Source: Bacillota bacterium
GTDB taxonomy: Bacteria > Bacillota > Clostridia > Christensenellales > CAG-138
Reading direction: 5' to 3'
Length of the DNA stretch: 60,274 nucleotides
NCBI GenBank assembly: GCA_023435025.1
Contig: JAEYSE010000130.1
Coordinates: 1 to 60,274 of the forward strand
In this document: positions 24,763 through 32,874 of the stretch, one piece after another
Layout of the letters: the number at the start of each line of letters is the position of its first letter
Numbering within the stretch: the stretch's first letter is position 1
Notes under the pieces: model-generated
Told to the model about the DNA's origin: nothing
Seen by the model: only the letters and a program-made list of their open reading frames with translations
The model's database searches: none
Made by a program: the position numbers and the translations under genes

Positions 24763-26484
24763 TTAAGCGAGCATGGCGGACAGTTTTTCGTCCGCATCCT
24801 TGAGAAGTTCACGCAGCAGCGCGTCCACTTCAGGTTCTGTAGGCGCATTCGCGCCGATATACAGTTTGAGCTTGGGCTCCGTGCCGGACGGGCGGATGAC
24901 AACCCAAGCCCCGCCTTCGAGCAAGAGCCGAATCATATCCGATGCGGGAAGGGCAAGAGGCGCCTGCTCGCCTGTCGACAACGTCTGGCGCTTTCTGGCC
25001 TGGTAATCCTCTATGGCCTCCACCCTGATTGACCTAAGCATAAACAGCGGGGAGGATCGAAGCGTCTGCATGGCGTTGGCTATTTTCTCCATGCCCGCCT
25101 TGCCCGAAAGCGTATAGGATTTTACGCTTTCTTTGTAATAGCCGTATGTTCTGTATACTTCGTCAAGCGCGTCATTCAAAGTCATATGCTTCATCGCATA
25201 GGCAGTGCAGAGTTCTGCGGCAAGCATGGCCGCGCAGATAGCGTCCTTGTCCCTGGAAAAGCCGCCCGCGAGGAAGCCGTAGCTTTCCTCAAACCCGAAC
25301 AGGAACGTATGCTCTCCCGTTTTCTGGCATTCGTCCACGATCTCTGAAATAAAGCGGAAGCCGGTCAGCACATCGACAATTGTAACCCCGAACCGCGCAC
25401 AGATGGCGTCGGCCAGGCGGGAACTGACAATTGACTTGACTGCGAGCGCGTTTGCCGGGAGCCTCCCCTGCGCATGCAGCGTGGAAAGGATATAGTGAAG
25501 CAGCAAACAGCCAATCTGGTTACCGGAGAGAACCGTGAACGCGCCGTTTTTCTCCCGCACTGCAATGCCTAAGCGGTCTGCGTCCGGGTCGGTGGCCAAT
25601 ATGCAGTCTGCGCCCGTCTCGTTTGCGAGCTTCATGGCGAGCGTGAAAGCGCTCGGGTCTTCCGGGTTGGGCGCGCTAACTGTGGGGAAGCTCGAATCAG
25701 GTTCCGCCTGTTCGGCCACCACCTGGACATTTGTTACGCCCACACGCTTTAATATCTCACGCACGGGGATATTCCCGGAGCCATGCAGCGGCGTGTAGAC
25801 GATCTTTAACTCGCTCCCATGCGCGCGCAGCAGTTCGGGCTGCAGCAGCAGCGTGGTTGTGGCGGCGTAGTACGCTTCGTCCACTTCATTGCCGATCATG
25901 GTCAGCAGGCCCTTTTGGAGCGCCTCCTCTTTTGGCATGGCGGCGGCTTCAAAATACCCGACGCGGTTGATCTTTTGAAGCACCGCGTCCGCCTGGGCCG
26001 GCCCAAGCTGCCCGCCGTGCTCCCAATAGACCTTATAGCCATTGTAGGCGGGCGGGTTGTGGCTGGCCGTGATGACGACGCCCGCAATGCAGTTGTAATG
26101 CTGTACAGCAAAGGAAAGCTGCGGAACGGCGTGCAGCCGGTCAAACAGGTAGGCCCTTATACCGTTTTTGCAAAGCACCAGCGCGGTTTCGAGCGCAAAC
26201 GCGTCTGAATACAAACGCGAATCGTATGCGATGGCGACGCCGCGCTCCGCAGCACCCGGTATGGAGCAAAGGTAGTCCGAAAGCCCCTGCGTGGCGCGGC
26301 GCACCACATAGGCGTTGATGCGGTTGGTTCCGGGGCCTATCACGCCGCGAAGCCCCGCCGTGCCAAACGCAAGCTCTGTATAAAAGCTGTCCTCCAGCTC
26401 CGCTTCCGACATGGCAAAAAGCTGGCGCTTTGTCGCCTCATCCGCCTTCTCCTGCCATTCGGCCGCCCTGACGCGGTATTCCAT
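24763..26484 (-). CDS. Phosphoglucomutase/phosphomannomutase (alpha-PHM superfamily)
   Basis: This 573-residue phosphohexomutase resembles Bacillus PgcA and interconverts hexose 1- and 6-phosphates for cell-wall and glycolipid precursor supply. The phosphoserine loop is TASHNPPAYNG (Ser141), the Mg site is DPDADR (299-304), the sugar-binding loop is GFEESYGF and the phosphate-binding loop is RPSGTEPKLKLY near the C-terminus. All four active-site elements are present. The ATG at 26484 has AAAGGAGG nine bases upstream; a TTG 21 bases earlier lies across that site and is rejected. It follows radC by 39 bases on the same strand. Confidence 0.93.
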   Translation of the reverse strand: MEYRVRAAEWQEKADEATKRQLFAMSEAELEDSFYTELAFGTAGLRGVIGPGTNRINAYVVRRATQGLSDYLCSIPGAAERGVAIAYDSRLYSDAFALETALVLCKNGIRAYLFDRLHAVPQLSFAVQHYNCIAGVVITASHNPPAYNGYKVYWEHGGQLGPAQADAVLQKINRVGYFEAAAMPKEEALQKGLLTMIGNEVDEAYYAATTTLLLQPELLRAHGSELKIVYTPLHGSGNIPVREILKRVGVTNVQVVAEQAEPDSSFPTVSAPNPEDPSAFTLAMKLANETGADCILATDPDADRLGIAVREKNGAFTVLSGNQIGCLLLHYILSTLHAQGRLPANALAVKSIVSSRLADAICARFGVTIVDVLTGFRFISEIVDECQKTGEHTFLFGFEESYGFLAGGFSRDKDAICAAMLAAELCTAYAMKHMTLNDALDEVYRTYGYYKESVKSYTLSGKAGMEKIANAMQTLRSSPLFMLRSIRVEAIEDYQARKRQTLSTGEQAPLALPASDMIRLLLEGGAWVVIRPSGTEPKLKLYIGANAPTEPEVDALLRELLKDADEKLSAMLA

Positions 26485-26523
26485 TAGGTGTTCCTCCTTT
26501 GCCAAAGAGCTATAAAACCAAAT

Positions 26524-27207
26524 TTACTCGCGCCCGACCCAAATCATGCCGCCGCGTGAAAAGCTGTAGGCCCCGCCTTCGCCCGTCACCAGATGATCGT
26601 AGAGGCGGATATCGATGCTGTTGAGCGCCTTTCGTACCGCCTCTGTTGCCTCCGCATCCGACTCAGAAGGCGTGGGGTCGCCGCTTGGATGGTTGTGCAA
26701 AAGCAATATAGCAGCCGCCCTGTGCATGAGGGCTGCTTCTACCACGCGCCTGGGGTAGAGCGGCGCTTCATTGAGCGAGCCCGTCATAAGCCGTTCCGCG
26801 TGTAAAAGGCGCATGTTCTTATCAAGGCTTACGACATACACGCTTTCATACCGTTCGTTGCGCATCAAATCGAGCGCGTAATTTGCGGCGTCCGCGGGTG
26901 ATAAAATCCGCAACCGCTGCTTTTTATTGCCGGCTGCCTCCGTATAAAAAGCCGCGTCCCCCACCAAGCGTAAGAATACCGCCGCGCGTTCCCCGATGCC
27001 TTCGATATTCGTCAGCTCCGCCACTTGGGCAGAAAGCACCGCAGAGAGGGAACCGAACCGGTCGATGAGCCTGTGCGCGAGCTCGTTTGTGTTGCGGCGC
27101 GGAATGGCGTAAGTGAGCAGCAGTTCCAAAAGCTCATGCTCGGTAAACGCGCCGATCCCGTTATTTGAATAGCGCTCGCGCAGACGTTCACGGTGCCCTT
27201 CGTGCAT
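26524..27207 (-). CDS. radC: RadC-family JAB-domain protein
   Basis: This 227-residue UPF0758/RadC protein has an N-terminal helix-hairpin-helix region (NIEGIGERAA, about 67-76) and a C-terminal MPN/JAB1-like domain. The metal site HNHPSGDPTPSESD gives His171, His173 and Asp184. The family was once linked to DNA repair, but its biochemical role remains unsettled. The start is preceded by GGAGGAGG. It lies nine bases after the sigma-factor gene, so the two are probably cotranscribed. Confidence 0.93.
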   Translation of the reverse strand: MHEGHRERLRERYSNNGIGAFTEHELLELLLTYAIPRRNTNELAHRLIDRFGSLSAVLSAQVAELTNIEGIGERAAVFLRLVGDAAFYTEAAGNKKQRLRILSPADAANYALDLMRNERYESVYVVSLDKNMRLLHAERLMTGSLNEAPLYPRRVVEAALMHRAAAILLLHNHPSGDPTPSESDAEATEAVRKALNSIDIRLYDHLVTGEGGAYSFSRGGMIWVGRE

Positions 27208-27216
27208 GGCCTCCTC

Positions 27217-27855
27217 CTACTCGCCGGATAGCTGTTTTTCCAGCTTGTGCTTGACGCGCTGAAGCGCGTTGTCTATTGCCTTTGAGGATCGGCCCACAAG
27301 CTCCGCAATCTCCACATACGAGCGCCCTTCGAGATACAGTGTAAGAACCGAGCGTTCCAACGGGGAAAGCGAGGCGAGAAGCTGTTCCTCCATGCTCTGA
27401 TACGTTTCGCGGCTGATGAGCGTTTCCTCAGGGTCGCTCATTTGAGCGGCCCCCAGCACGTCGATCAGCGTGCGCTCCGGTTCTTCCTTATTGACCGGCC
27501 TGTTCAGCGATACATAAGAATTGAGCGGAATATGCTTCTGCCGTGTCGCGGCTTTGATTGCGGTGATGATCTGCCGTGTGACGCACAGCTCCGCAAAGCT
27601 GCGGAAGGATGCGTTTTTATCAGGGCTATAGTCTCGTATTGCTTTATATAGGCCGATCATGCCCTCCTGTATGATATCCTCCCTGTCCGCTCCTACCAGA
27701 AAGTAGGAACGGGCGCGCATACGGATAAACTGCTTGTATTTCTCATACAGCAGGTCCTCCGCCACGCGGTCGCCATTACGGGATGCAACGATAAGCTGCT
27801 CGTCCGCCATAGCAAGATAGGGGGCAAATTCGTTGTTGTTTTCATACGAGAGCAT
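27217..27855 (-). CDS. sigH: RNA polymerase sigma-H factor (Spo0H-like)
   Basis: This 212-residue sigma-70-family factor closely resembles Bacillus SigH, the post-exponential and early sporulation sigma factor. Region 2 contains RARSYFLVGADREDIIQEGMIGLYKAIRD-type sequence, followed by the nearly invariant TRQIITAIKAATRQKHIPLNS stretch. Region 4 (LEGRSYVEIAELVGRSSKAIDNALQRVKHKLEK) provides the -35 helix-turn-helix. The frame stays open to 28011, but that extension runs into a family III repeat; the ATG at 27855 with GGAGGG seven bases upstream is the start. The order mrnC, rlmB, sigH matches other Firmicutes. The usual yacP/rae1 gene is missing and repeats occupy the gap. Confidence 0.93.
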   Translation of the reverse strand: MLSYENNNEFAPYLAMADEQLIVASRNGDRVAEDLLYEKYKQFIRMRARSYFLVGADREDIIQEGMIGLYKAIRDYSPDKNASFRSFAELCVTRQIITAIKAATRQKHIPLNSYVSLNRPVNKEEPERTLIDVLGAAQMSDPEETLISRETYQSMEEQLLASLSPLERSVLTLYLEGRSYVEIAELVGRSSKAIDNALQRVKHKLEKQLSGE

Positions 27856-27927
27856 GGCTGGCCCTCCATGGGATGCAAAGAAAATTAAATGCTTTTTACG
27901 AGGTCTTTGACCTCGTTCTTCCACGGT

Positions 27928-27997
27928 TTGCAATGGTCGCGCTGCGTTCCGGCTTAAACCGCGCTGCATCCGCCACAGGCGGCGCGCGGTTTCGCCC
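27928..27997 (+). repeat. Dispersed repeat family III, copy C
   Basis: TTGCAATGGTCGC, a GCGTTCCGG-type middle and CATCCGCCACAGGCGGC follow the family III order, although the ACTCCCTTGCTCA block is missing. It lies upstream of sigH in the 342-base spacer to rlmB. Confidence 0.65.
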
Positions 27998-28030
27998 CAC
28001 CTAAGGGACAATCAATGTACTCAGGGTTCT

Positions 28031-28190
28031 GAAACCGATTCGCAGGATCGGTTTCTCCCTACGGGCACTGATCCCGCTTTCCAGCAAGGCCCCTTAGGAA
28101 ACCCTTCCCTGGAAACGCCCTAAATGGGCGTTTCCAGATATGGGTCCTTAGAGTGTTACGACCCTAAGCGTTTGAGGGCAGAGCCCTCAA
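28031..28190. repeat. Family II copy B and further hairpins between rlmB and sigH
   Basis: Three perfect hairpins lie here: 28031-28055 (GAAACCGAT arms), 28109-28137 (CTGGAAACGCCC arms, 12 bp) and 28172-28190 (TTGAGGGC arms). Read on the minus strand, 28103-28170 starts CGCTTAGGGTCGTAAC and contains ACCCATATCTGGAAAC, matching the element at 10518-10582. No gene is seen in the spacer. Confidence 0.75.
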
Positions 28191-28197
28191 TAATATC

Positions 28198-29652
28198 CTA
28201 CTCCTTCTTCAACCCGTCCTGCCGATTCTTTTCAAAGAGCAGAACGGCTGCGGCAACGGAGGCGTTCAGGGAGTCCATGGGCCCGCGCATGGGAATTGAT
28301 ACGAGGTGATCGCAGTTTTCGCGCACCAGACGGGAAATGCCCTCGCCCTCGTTGCCGATGACGATGGCGAGCGGGCCGCTCAAGTCCACCTTGTCCATAG
28401 GCTCGCCAGCGGGTTCGGCCCCGGCAATCCATACACCCGCCGCTTTTAACTGGGTGATAGCGGCAGTGAGGTTGACTACCTTCGCCACCTTAATGTATTC
28501 CACAGCACCGGCGCTGGCTTTCGCCACGGCAGCGGTGACGGAGGCGGAGCGGCGTTTGGGGAGCACCACGCCATGTACGCCCGCGCAGGCGGCGCTCCTT
28601 AGCATAGAGCCAAGGTTGTACGGATCGTTGATTTCATCGAGCAGCAGTAAAAACGGCGGCTCGTTGCGCTCCTTTGCAACAGCCAGGATATCATCCAACG
28701 TGGAGTATTCGATATCCGGCACCATGGCGAGTATGCCCTGATGGTTGCCTGGCTTGCCGCCATGGCCAAAGGGCATGCAGAGCTCATCCAGGCGCTTGCG
28801 CTCGGTGGTGCGGACCACCAGGTTGCGTTCATGAGCCATGCCAAGGATCTCCTTGAGGGAGCCATCCTGCTCTTCCACAACCAGTATGCGGTCTATGCTG
28901 CGCCCGCTTTTGATGGCCTCGCGCACGGCGTTGCGGCCCATGATGAAGTAGGGCAGCGTCTGCTCCTCTTCCTGCGGCTGAAATTTGGTTTCGTAAACTT
29001 CCTGCGCCTCGGGTGCAACATATCGCGGGCGGTTTTCATAGGTGCGCTTCACATGCGGCTTTTCAGCGGGCGTGCGCACCTCCGCTTCCTCCTGAGGACG
29101 CTCTTCAAATTCTTTTTTATAAGGCTTCTTATCCGCGTACGGCTTATCACCGTAGGGTTTGTCACCATACGGCTTTTTCCCGTAAGGTCTGTCTCCCGCC
29201 GGGCGGTCACCGTAGGGCTTCTTCTCGCTGTAAGGCCTGTCGCCTGCCGGGCGGTCACCGTAGGGCTTCTTCTCGCCGTAGGGCCTGTCGCCTGCTGGGC
29301 GGTCGCCATAAGGCTTCCGCTCCCCATACGGCTTATCGCCATAGGGCTTTTTGTAGGGCCTGTCTCCCGCCGGGCGATCACCATAGGGCTTTTTCTCGCC
29401 ATAGGGCCTGTCGCCTGCCGGGCGGTCGCCATAAGGCTTCCGCTCCCCATACGGCTTATCGCCATAGGGCTTTTTGTAGGGCCTATCCCCCGCCGGGCGG
29501 TCACCATATGGTTTCTTCTCGCCGTAAGGCTTGTCTCCAGATGTCTTTTTGCCGTAGGGTTTATCGCCTGCCGCTTTCCGGCCTTCCGGGCGCGTATCCC
29601 GTCCGCCGCCGAATTTCCCGGGGCGGTTATCACGGCCGTTGTAATTGGGCAT
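28198..29652 (-). CDS. rlmB: RlmB-type 23S rRNA 2'-O-methyltransferase with long repetitive N-terminal tail
   Basis: This is a 484-residue SPOUT/TrmH-family RNA methyltransferase. The ordinary enzyme is the last 250 residues: the substrate-binding domain starts near 233 (PYFIMGRNAVREAIKSG), and the knotted AdoMet domain ends with IGNEGEGISRLVREN and IPMRGPMDSLNASVA. RlmB methylates G2251 (E. coli numbering) in 23S rRNA. The first 190 residues are a disordered, highly charged tail built from KPYGDRPAGDRPYGEK-type units with a 40-residue super-repeat. The tail resembles RNA-binding low-complexity regions, but its role is unknown. The ribosome-binding site is modest (AAAGGA). It lies between a cupin gene and sigH. 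Confidence 0.9.
   Translation of the reverse strand: MPNYNGRDNRPGKFGGGRDTRPEGRKAAGDKPYGKKTSGDKPYGEKKPYGDRPAGDRPYKKPYGDKPYGERKPYGDRPAGDRPYGEKKPYGDRPAGDRPYKKPYGDKPYGERKPYGDRPAGDRPYGEKKPYGDRPAGDRPYSEKKPYGDRPAGDRPYGKKPYGDKPYGDKPYADKKPYKKEFEERPQEEAEVRTPAEKPHVKRTYENRPRYVAPEAQEVYETKFQPQEEEQTLPYFIMGRNAVREAIKSGRSIDRILVVEEQDGSLKEILGMAHERNLVVRTTERKRLDELCMPFGHGGKPGNHQGILAMVPDIEYSTLDDILAVAKERNEPPFLLLLDEINDPYNLGSMLRSAACAGVHGVVLPKRRSASVTAAVAKASAGAVEYIKVAKVVNLTAAITQLKAAGVWIAGAEPAGEPMDKVDLSGPLAIVIGNEGEGISRLVRENCDHLVSIPMRGPMDSLNASVAAAVLLFEKNRQDGLKKE
29113..29565 (-). repeat. In-frame tandem repeats in the rlmB 5' region
   Basis: The DNA encoding residues 30-180 of RlmB consists of short units for KPYGD and RPAGDRPYG, organised in a 120-bp super-repeat that occurs at least twice nearly unchanged. 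All unit lengths are multiples of three, so recombination would change length without breaking the frame. Confidence 0.9.
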
Positions 29653-29667
29653 AGTGTTCGTTCCTTT

Positions 29668-30015
29668 CTATTCCGCCAATGTGGGAATAATCGCCAAAAT
29701 GCGCATGGTTGTTGTGCCATTGTTTCGAAGTTCATGGTCTTCCCCTGAACGGCACAGGTGCGCGTCGCCCGGAGCAAGCGTGACATACGCGCCGTTATCG
29801 AGCACCGTTGCCTCCCCTTCGAGCACATAGTAGACTTCCGATTCCGCCTCATGCAGGTGCCTGCCGATAGAGCATCCAGGCTCCAATGTAATAACGGAGA
29901 GCAGACGCATATGCGGAATGTGTTCCTCAAACAGCGCCGCCATGCCTACGGAGCCTTCACCGCCCCGCATGTTGGATTTGACTTCCGTCCGCATGTCCTT
30001 TTGATATCGTATCAC
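29668..30015 (-). CDS. Small single-domain cupin protein
   Basis: This 115-residue cupin-2 family beta-barrel has motif 1 as GRHLHEAESEVYYVLEG (His53, His55, Glu59 as candidate metal ligands by motif position) and motif 2 as PGDAHLCRSGEDHELRN. Small cupins of this type bind a metal and act as isomerases, dioxygenases or sensors; nothing here selects one. The start codon is GTG with AGGGGG upstream. It stands between mrnC and rlmB, an insertion into an otherwise conserved gene order, and is 15 bases from rlmB. Confidence 0.88.
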   Translation of the reverse strand: MIRYQKDMRTEVKSNMRGGEGSVGMAALFEEHIPHMRLLSVITLEPGCSIGRHLHEAESEVYYVLEGEATVLDNGAYVTLAPGDAHLCRSGEDHELRNNGTTTMRILAIIPTLAE

Positions 30016-30135
30016 AAGTGTTCCCCCTCTGGTTGTGACTTTTATTTGAACGCTGTTTTCCCGCCGCTTGTTTTAGCCGGGCGGGAGCCAGATTTCACAT
30101 GTATAGCGTACCCAAAAATTGAAGCGGGCCACCTC

Positions 30136-30576
30136 TCATTCGTTCCCGCTTTCAGGCTCCTCTCTCAAAAGCGCGTGGCGCATCAGTTCCCTGATACGCA
30201 TGTCATCGCCTTTGAGATACAAATAACCGAATACCGCCTCAAGCCCCGTCGCCGCACGGTATTCCCCTATGGACGCACTTTTGGGTATGGTGCCCATATG
30301 CGCGTTGCGCCCACGGCGGTAAACCGACGCCTCCTGCTCGGTTAGCAGCGGCATCAGCCGCTCGGAAACCTCCGCCTGCGCGCTCGCGCGTACCTTTCGC
30401 GACGCCTGCATATGCAGGTTGTGTACGGTAGCGTCGCTTTCAAACAAAAGCAGCGTGCGCACATACAGGTCGTACACCGTATCCCCGATGTACGCCAATG
30501 TCAGCGGGGACATCTGCATGGCATCCCGCCCCGACGCATCAGGGAGAAGATTTTTAATATCGTCACAAACGCTCAT
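30136..30576 (-). CDS. mrnC: Mini-ribonuclease III
   Basis: This 146-residue RNase III catalytic domain lacks a double-stranded RNA-binding domain, as in Bacillus MrnC, which matures 23S rRNA ends. The catalytic signature LAYIGDTVYDLYVR places the key Asp at residue 32. The second acidic cluster is near EYRAATGLEAVFGYLYLKGD. The start overlaps the stop of the upstream ketopantoate-reductase-like gene as ATGA, so the two are coupled; an in-frame start at 30651 lies inside that gene and is rejected. Its place upstream of rlmB agrees with a ribosome-biogenesis cluster. Confidence 0.92.
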   Translation of the reverse strand: MSVCDDIKNLLPDASGRDAMQMSPLTLAYIGDTVYDLYVRTLLLFESDATVHNLHMQASRKVRASAQAEVSERLMPLLTEQEASVYRRGRNAHMGTIPKSASIGEYRAATGLEAVFGYLYLKGDDMRIRELMRHALLREEPESGNE

Positions 30577-31499
30577 ACGCGCCCCGAAAAACGTTCGAAC
30601 ACCCGGCGGTTGCAGGGTACGTCCACGCCATGTTTTTCCGCCATGCGGCACACTTCCCCCGCGAACAGGTTAAGCTCTGTGGGCTTATTGGGTTCGTTCA
30701 GGTCACGCGCAAAGGAGGAAGTGGCCTCATACGGCAGCTTCTGCACCGCCGCAAGGTGCCGCTCCCTCAGATCTTCTGGAAGCACGACGCCCTCTTTTTG
30801 GGCCATCAGCAGCACCTCGTCAAGAAGCCCTGTCAGAAACGCCCACATCTCAGGGTTTTCCCGAAGCACACCTATGGAGACGTTATAGTATGCCGTGGCC
30901 TGCCCATTGGAGCAGATAAAGGACCATTTGATCCATGTTTCCTTTATAATATCGTCCGGTACCTCGCAGTTTACGCCGCTTTCATTAAGCATCTGGCAAA
31001 GCGTATGCACAGGTTCGGGCTGTTTTACCGCCGGTATGCCCGGCAGCCCCAGAAGCACCCGTATGATGGGTCCAGTCTTTTCGATGACACCGGGCGCTAT
31101 GATGCGGCTGAACACGTAGATGCAGCCGTCCAGCGCTATACCCGATTGGGCGTATTCTTGCACCCGCTCATGGGTGTTGACGCCGTTGAGCAGCGGAACC
31201 AGAAGCGTGTGTGGCCCTATGCAAGGCTGGACCTCGCGCACCGCTCCCTCAAGCCCATAGCCTTTGGTACACAGCAATATCGCATCCTGTATGCCCGCTT
31301 CCGCAGGGTTGTCCGTACAAAGGGCCGGAGTAACGGTGGAACTTATGCCCTCGTCCACCAATGTAAGCCCGCGTTCACGGATGGCCGCAAGCTGTGTGCC
31401 ACGCGCAACGAGCGTAACGTCACCGAACCTGGCGCAAAGCTTGCCGGCAATATACCCGCCGATGCCGCCTGCGCCGACAATCATGATTTTCAATAACAT
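30573..31499 (-). CDS. 2-dehydropantoate 2-reductase family protein
   Basis: This 308-residue ketopantoate reductase/ApbA-family protein would make pantoate for CoA synthesis using NADPH, or reduce a related 2-keto acid. The N-terminal Rossmann motif is GAGGIG (9-14), the hinge region carries LLNGVN near residue 105, and the C-terminal helical domain has KETWIKWSFICSNG with the conserved Lys and Asn. The ATG at 31499 has GGAAAGGG directly upstream and replaces an earlier in-frame start. It has its own likely promoter (31546-31574). PanE itself is not certain because paralogues are common. Confidence 0.85.
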   Translation of the reverse strand: MLLKIMIVGAGGIGGYIAGKLCARFGDVTLVARGTQLAAIRERGLTLVDEGISSTVTPALCTDNPAEAGIQDAILLCTKGYGLEGAVREVQPCIGPHTLLVPLLNGVNTHERVQEYAQSGIALDGCIYVFSRIIAPGVIEKTGPIIRVLLGLPGIPAVKQPEPVHTLCQMLNESGVNCEVPDDIIKETWIKWSFICSNGQATAYYNVSIGVLRENPEMWAFLTGLLDEVLLMAQKEGVVLPEDLRERHLAAVQKLPYEATSSFARDLNEPNKPTELNLFAGEVCRMAEKHGVDVPCNRRVFERFSGRV

Positions 31500-31545
31500 T
31501 TCCCTTTCCTGCGTGCGCCAAAATATGCACGCCTTGCCTGATGGT

Positions 31546-31574
31546 ATTATAAGCGAAAACCAGCAGGGGGGCAA
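31546..31574 (-). promoter_or_regulatory. Promoter of the ketopantoate-reductase-mrnC genes
   Basis: On the minus strand TTGCCC (31569-31574) and TATAAT (31546-31551) are separated by 17 bases. It lies between zur and the reductase gene. Confidence 0.6.
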
Positions 31575-31608
31575 TGCAAAAACCTTGTTTCAGGGGCATT
31601 CCTGATTT

Positions 31609-32031
31609 TTAATCAGCTTCTTCCTTGTGCGCACAAGCGTCACAATATCCGTATATTTCCAAATTGTGCCCCAAGACCTGAAAGCCCTGCTCCGCAACCT
31701 TGGGCGAGAAATGGCCGAGCGGGCAATCGTCCACCGGCACGATACGCCTGCACCCCATGCAAACCGCATAATGCCGGTGCGTGTTGCGGTTTAGGGCGTA
31801 TACCGCCATATCGCTGTTGGCAACGGCAACTTTCTCCACAACGCCCTTTTCAACCAGATGTTCCAGCACCCTGTAAACGGTAGAGAGCCATACGGTCTCG
31901 CCCGATTTTTCGATTTGTGAAACGATCTCCATGGCACCCAGCGGTTGATGCGCCGCCTCCAGCACCCGCATCACAAGTGCGCGCGGCTTGGTGCGCTTGA
32001 TGTCCTTGGGCCAGCCGCCCTGCTCCTTCAT
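31609..32031 (-). CDS. zur: Zinc-uptake regulator (Fur family)
   Basis: This 140-residue Fur-family repressor has an N-terminal winged helix (STVYRVLEHLVEKGVVEK). The C-terminal dimerisation domain carries the structural-zinc Cys pairs at 91/94 (CMGC) and 130/133 (CDAC), plus His85 and His87 in THRHYAV. It is the last gene of the znuACB operon, 12 bases behind znuB. That operon has a perfect Fur-type 7-1-7 box at its promoter, so Zur is the natural assignment and autoregulation is expected. The start is supported by GGAGG. Other Fur-family specificities (Fur, PerR) are less likely in this context. Confidence 0.88.
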   Translation of the reverse strand: MKEQGGWPKDIKRTKPRALVMRVLEAAHQPLGAMEIVSQIEKSGETVWLSTVYRVLEHLVEKGVVEKVAVANSDMAVYALNRNTHRHYAVCMGCRRIVPVDDCPLGHFSPKVAEQGFQVLGHNLEIYGYCDACAHKEEAD

Positions 32032-32043
32032 TGCGCGCCTCCT

Positions 32044-32865
32044 TTAAGCTTTAAGTCTGCCAGGCTTTTGCCTGCGCGCCCACATGGAGCGGCACAGCAG
32101 CAGAACGAGCAGCGTCACAACGCCCAGCAACACAATGGTACCGCCGGGTTTCAGCCTTGCGTAATACGCAATGATCAAGCCCGCCACCGTAAAGAATACC
32201 GCAAAGCAAACGGAAAACAGCAGCGTTTTTTGAAACCCGCGCTTTAACTGCATGGCGCAGGCAACAGGCAGCACCATAAGCGAGGATACCACCAGCGCCC
32301 CCACTGTGCGCGCCGCAATGGAGACCGTAACGGCGGTGAGTATGGTAAACAGAAAGCTCACCGACTTTACGGGTACACCGGCAAGGCGCGCGGAACGTTC
32401 GTCCAGTGCAAGGTAAAAAAGTTCCTTGTACAGCAGCAAAAACGCGAGCATGACTGCAACGCTGATGAGCACCACCAACAGCAGCTCAAAATCGCTGATG
32501 GCCACGATGCTGCCAAACAAAAAACTATTGAAATTGGCGGCATTTTTTACGAATCCGGAGAGTATGCCAGCAAGCCCGACGCCTGCGGCCATAATGATGG
32601 CAATGGAAAGCTCCGCGTATTGCGGGATGCGTTTTCTGACGGCCTCAATGCCCAGCGCCGCCAATATCGTGAAGCAAACCGCGCCTAGGATTGGGTTAAT
32701 CCCCATCACAAGCCCGCCTGCAACGCCCGCAAGCGAGGTGTGCGAAAGCGCGTCGCCGATCATGGACAGGCGTTTTAGTACTACCACGATACCGATGCAT
32801 GGTATGATAACGGCAAGCAGCACGCCCGCAATGAGCGCCCGCTGCATAAACAGATATTGCAGCAT
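32044..32865 (-). CDS. znuB: Zinc ABC transporter permease
   Basis: This 273-residue ABC-3 family metal permease has about eight hydrophobic segments. It carries the conserved SHTSLAGVAGGLVMGINPILG region (about residues 37-57) and the ATPase-contacting SLMVLPVACAM segment near the C-terminus. It forms the membrane channel for zinc (or manganese) with ZnuA and ZnuC. It starts nine bases after znuC and is followed by zur. The Zur-type box and the regulator gene in the operon favour zinc. Confidence 0.92.
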   Translation of the reverse strand: MLQYLFMQRALIAGVLLAVIIPCIGIVVVLKRLSMIGDALSHTSLAGVAGGLVMGINPILGAVCFTILAALGIEAVRKRIPQYAELSIAIIMAAGVGLAGILSGFVKNAANFNSFLFGSIVAISDFELLLVVLISVAVMLAFLLLYKELFYLALDERSARLAGVPVKSVSFLFTILTAVTVSIAARTVGALVVSSLMVLPVACAMQLKRGFQKTLLFSVCFAVFFTVAGLIIAYYARLKPGGTIVLLGVVTLLVLLLCRSMWARRQKPGRLKA

Positions 32866-32874
32866 AGTTCCCCC

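Noticed and set aside
27856..28011. N-terminal extension of the sigma-H gene
   Set aside because: It runs through a family III repeat, and the internal ATG at 27855 has a good ribosome-binding site and gives the normal family length.
29113..29565. Regular repeats that could suggest a CRISPR array
   Set aside because: The repeats are in frame within rlmB, have no unique spacers, and translate into a regular KPYGD/RPAGD protein tail.
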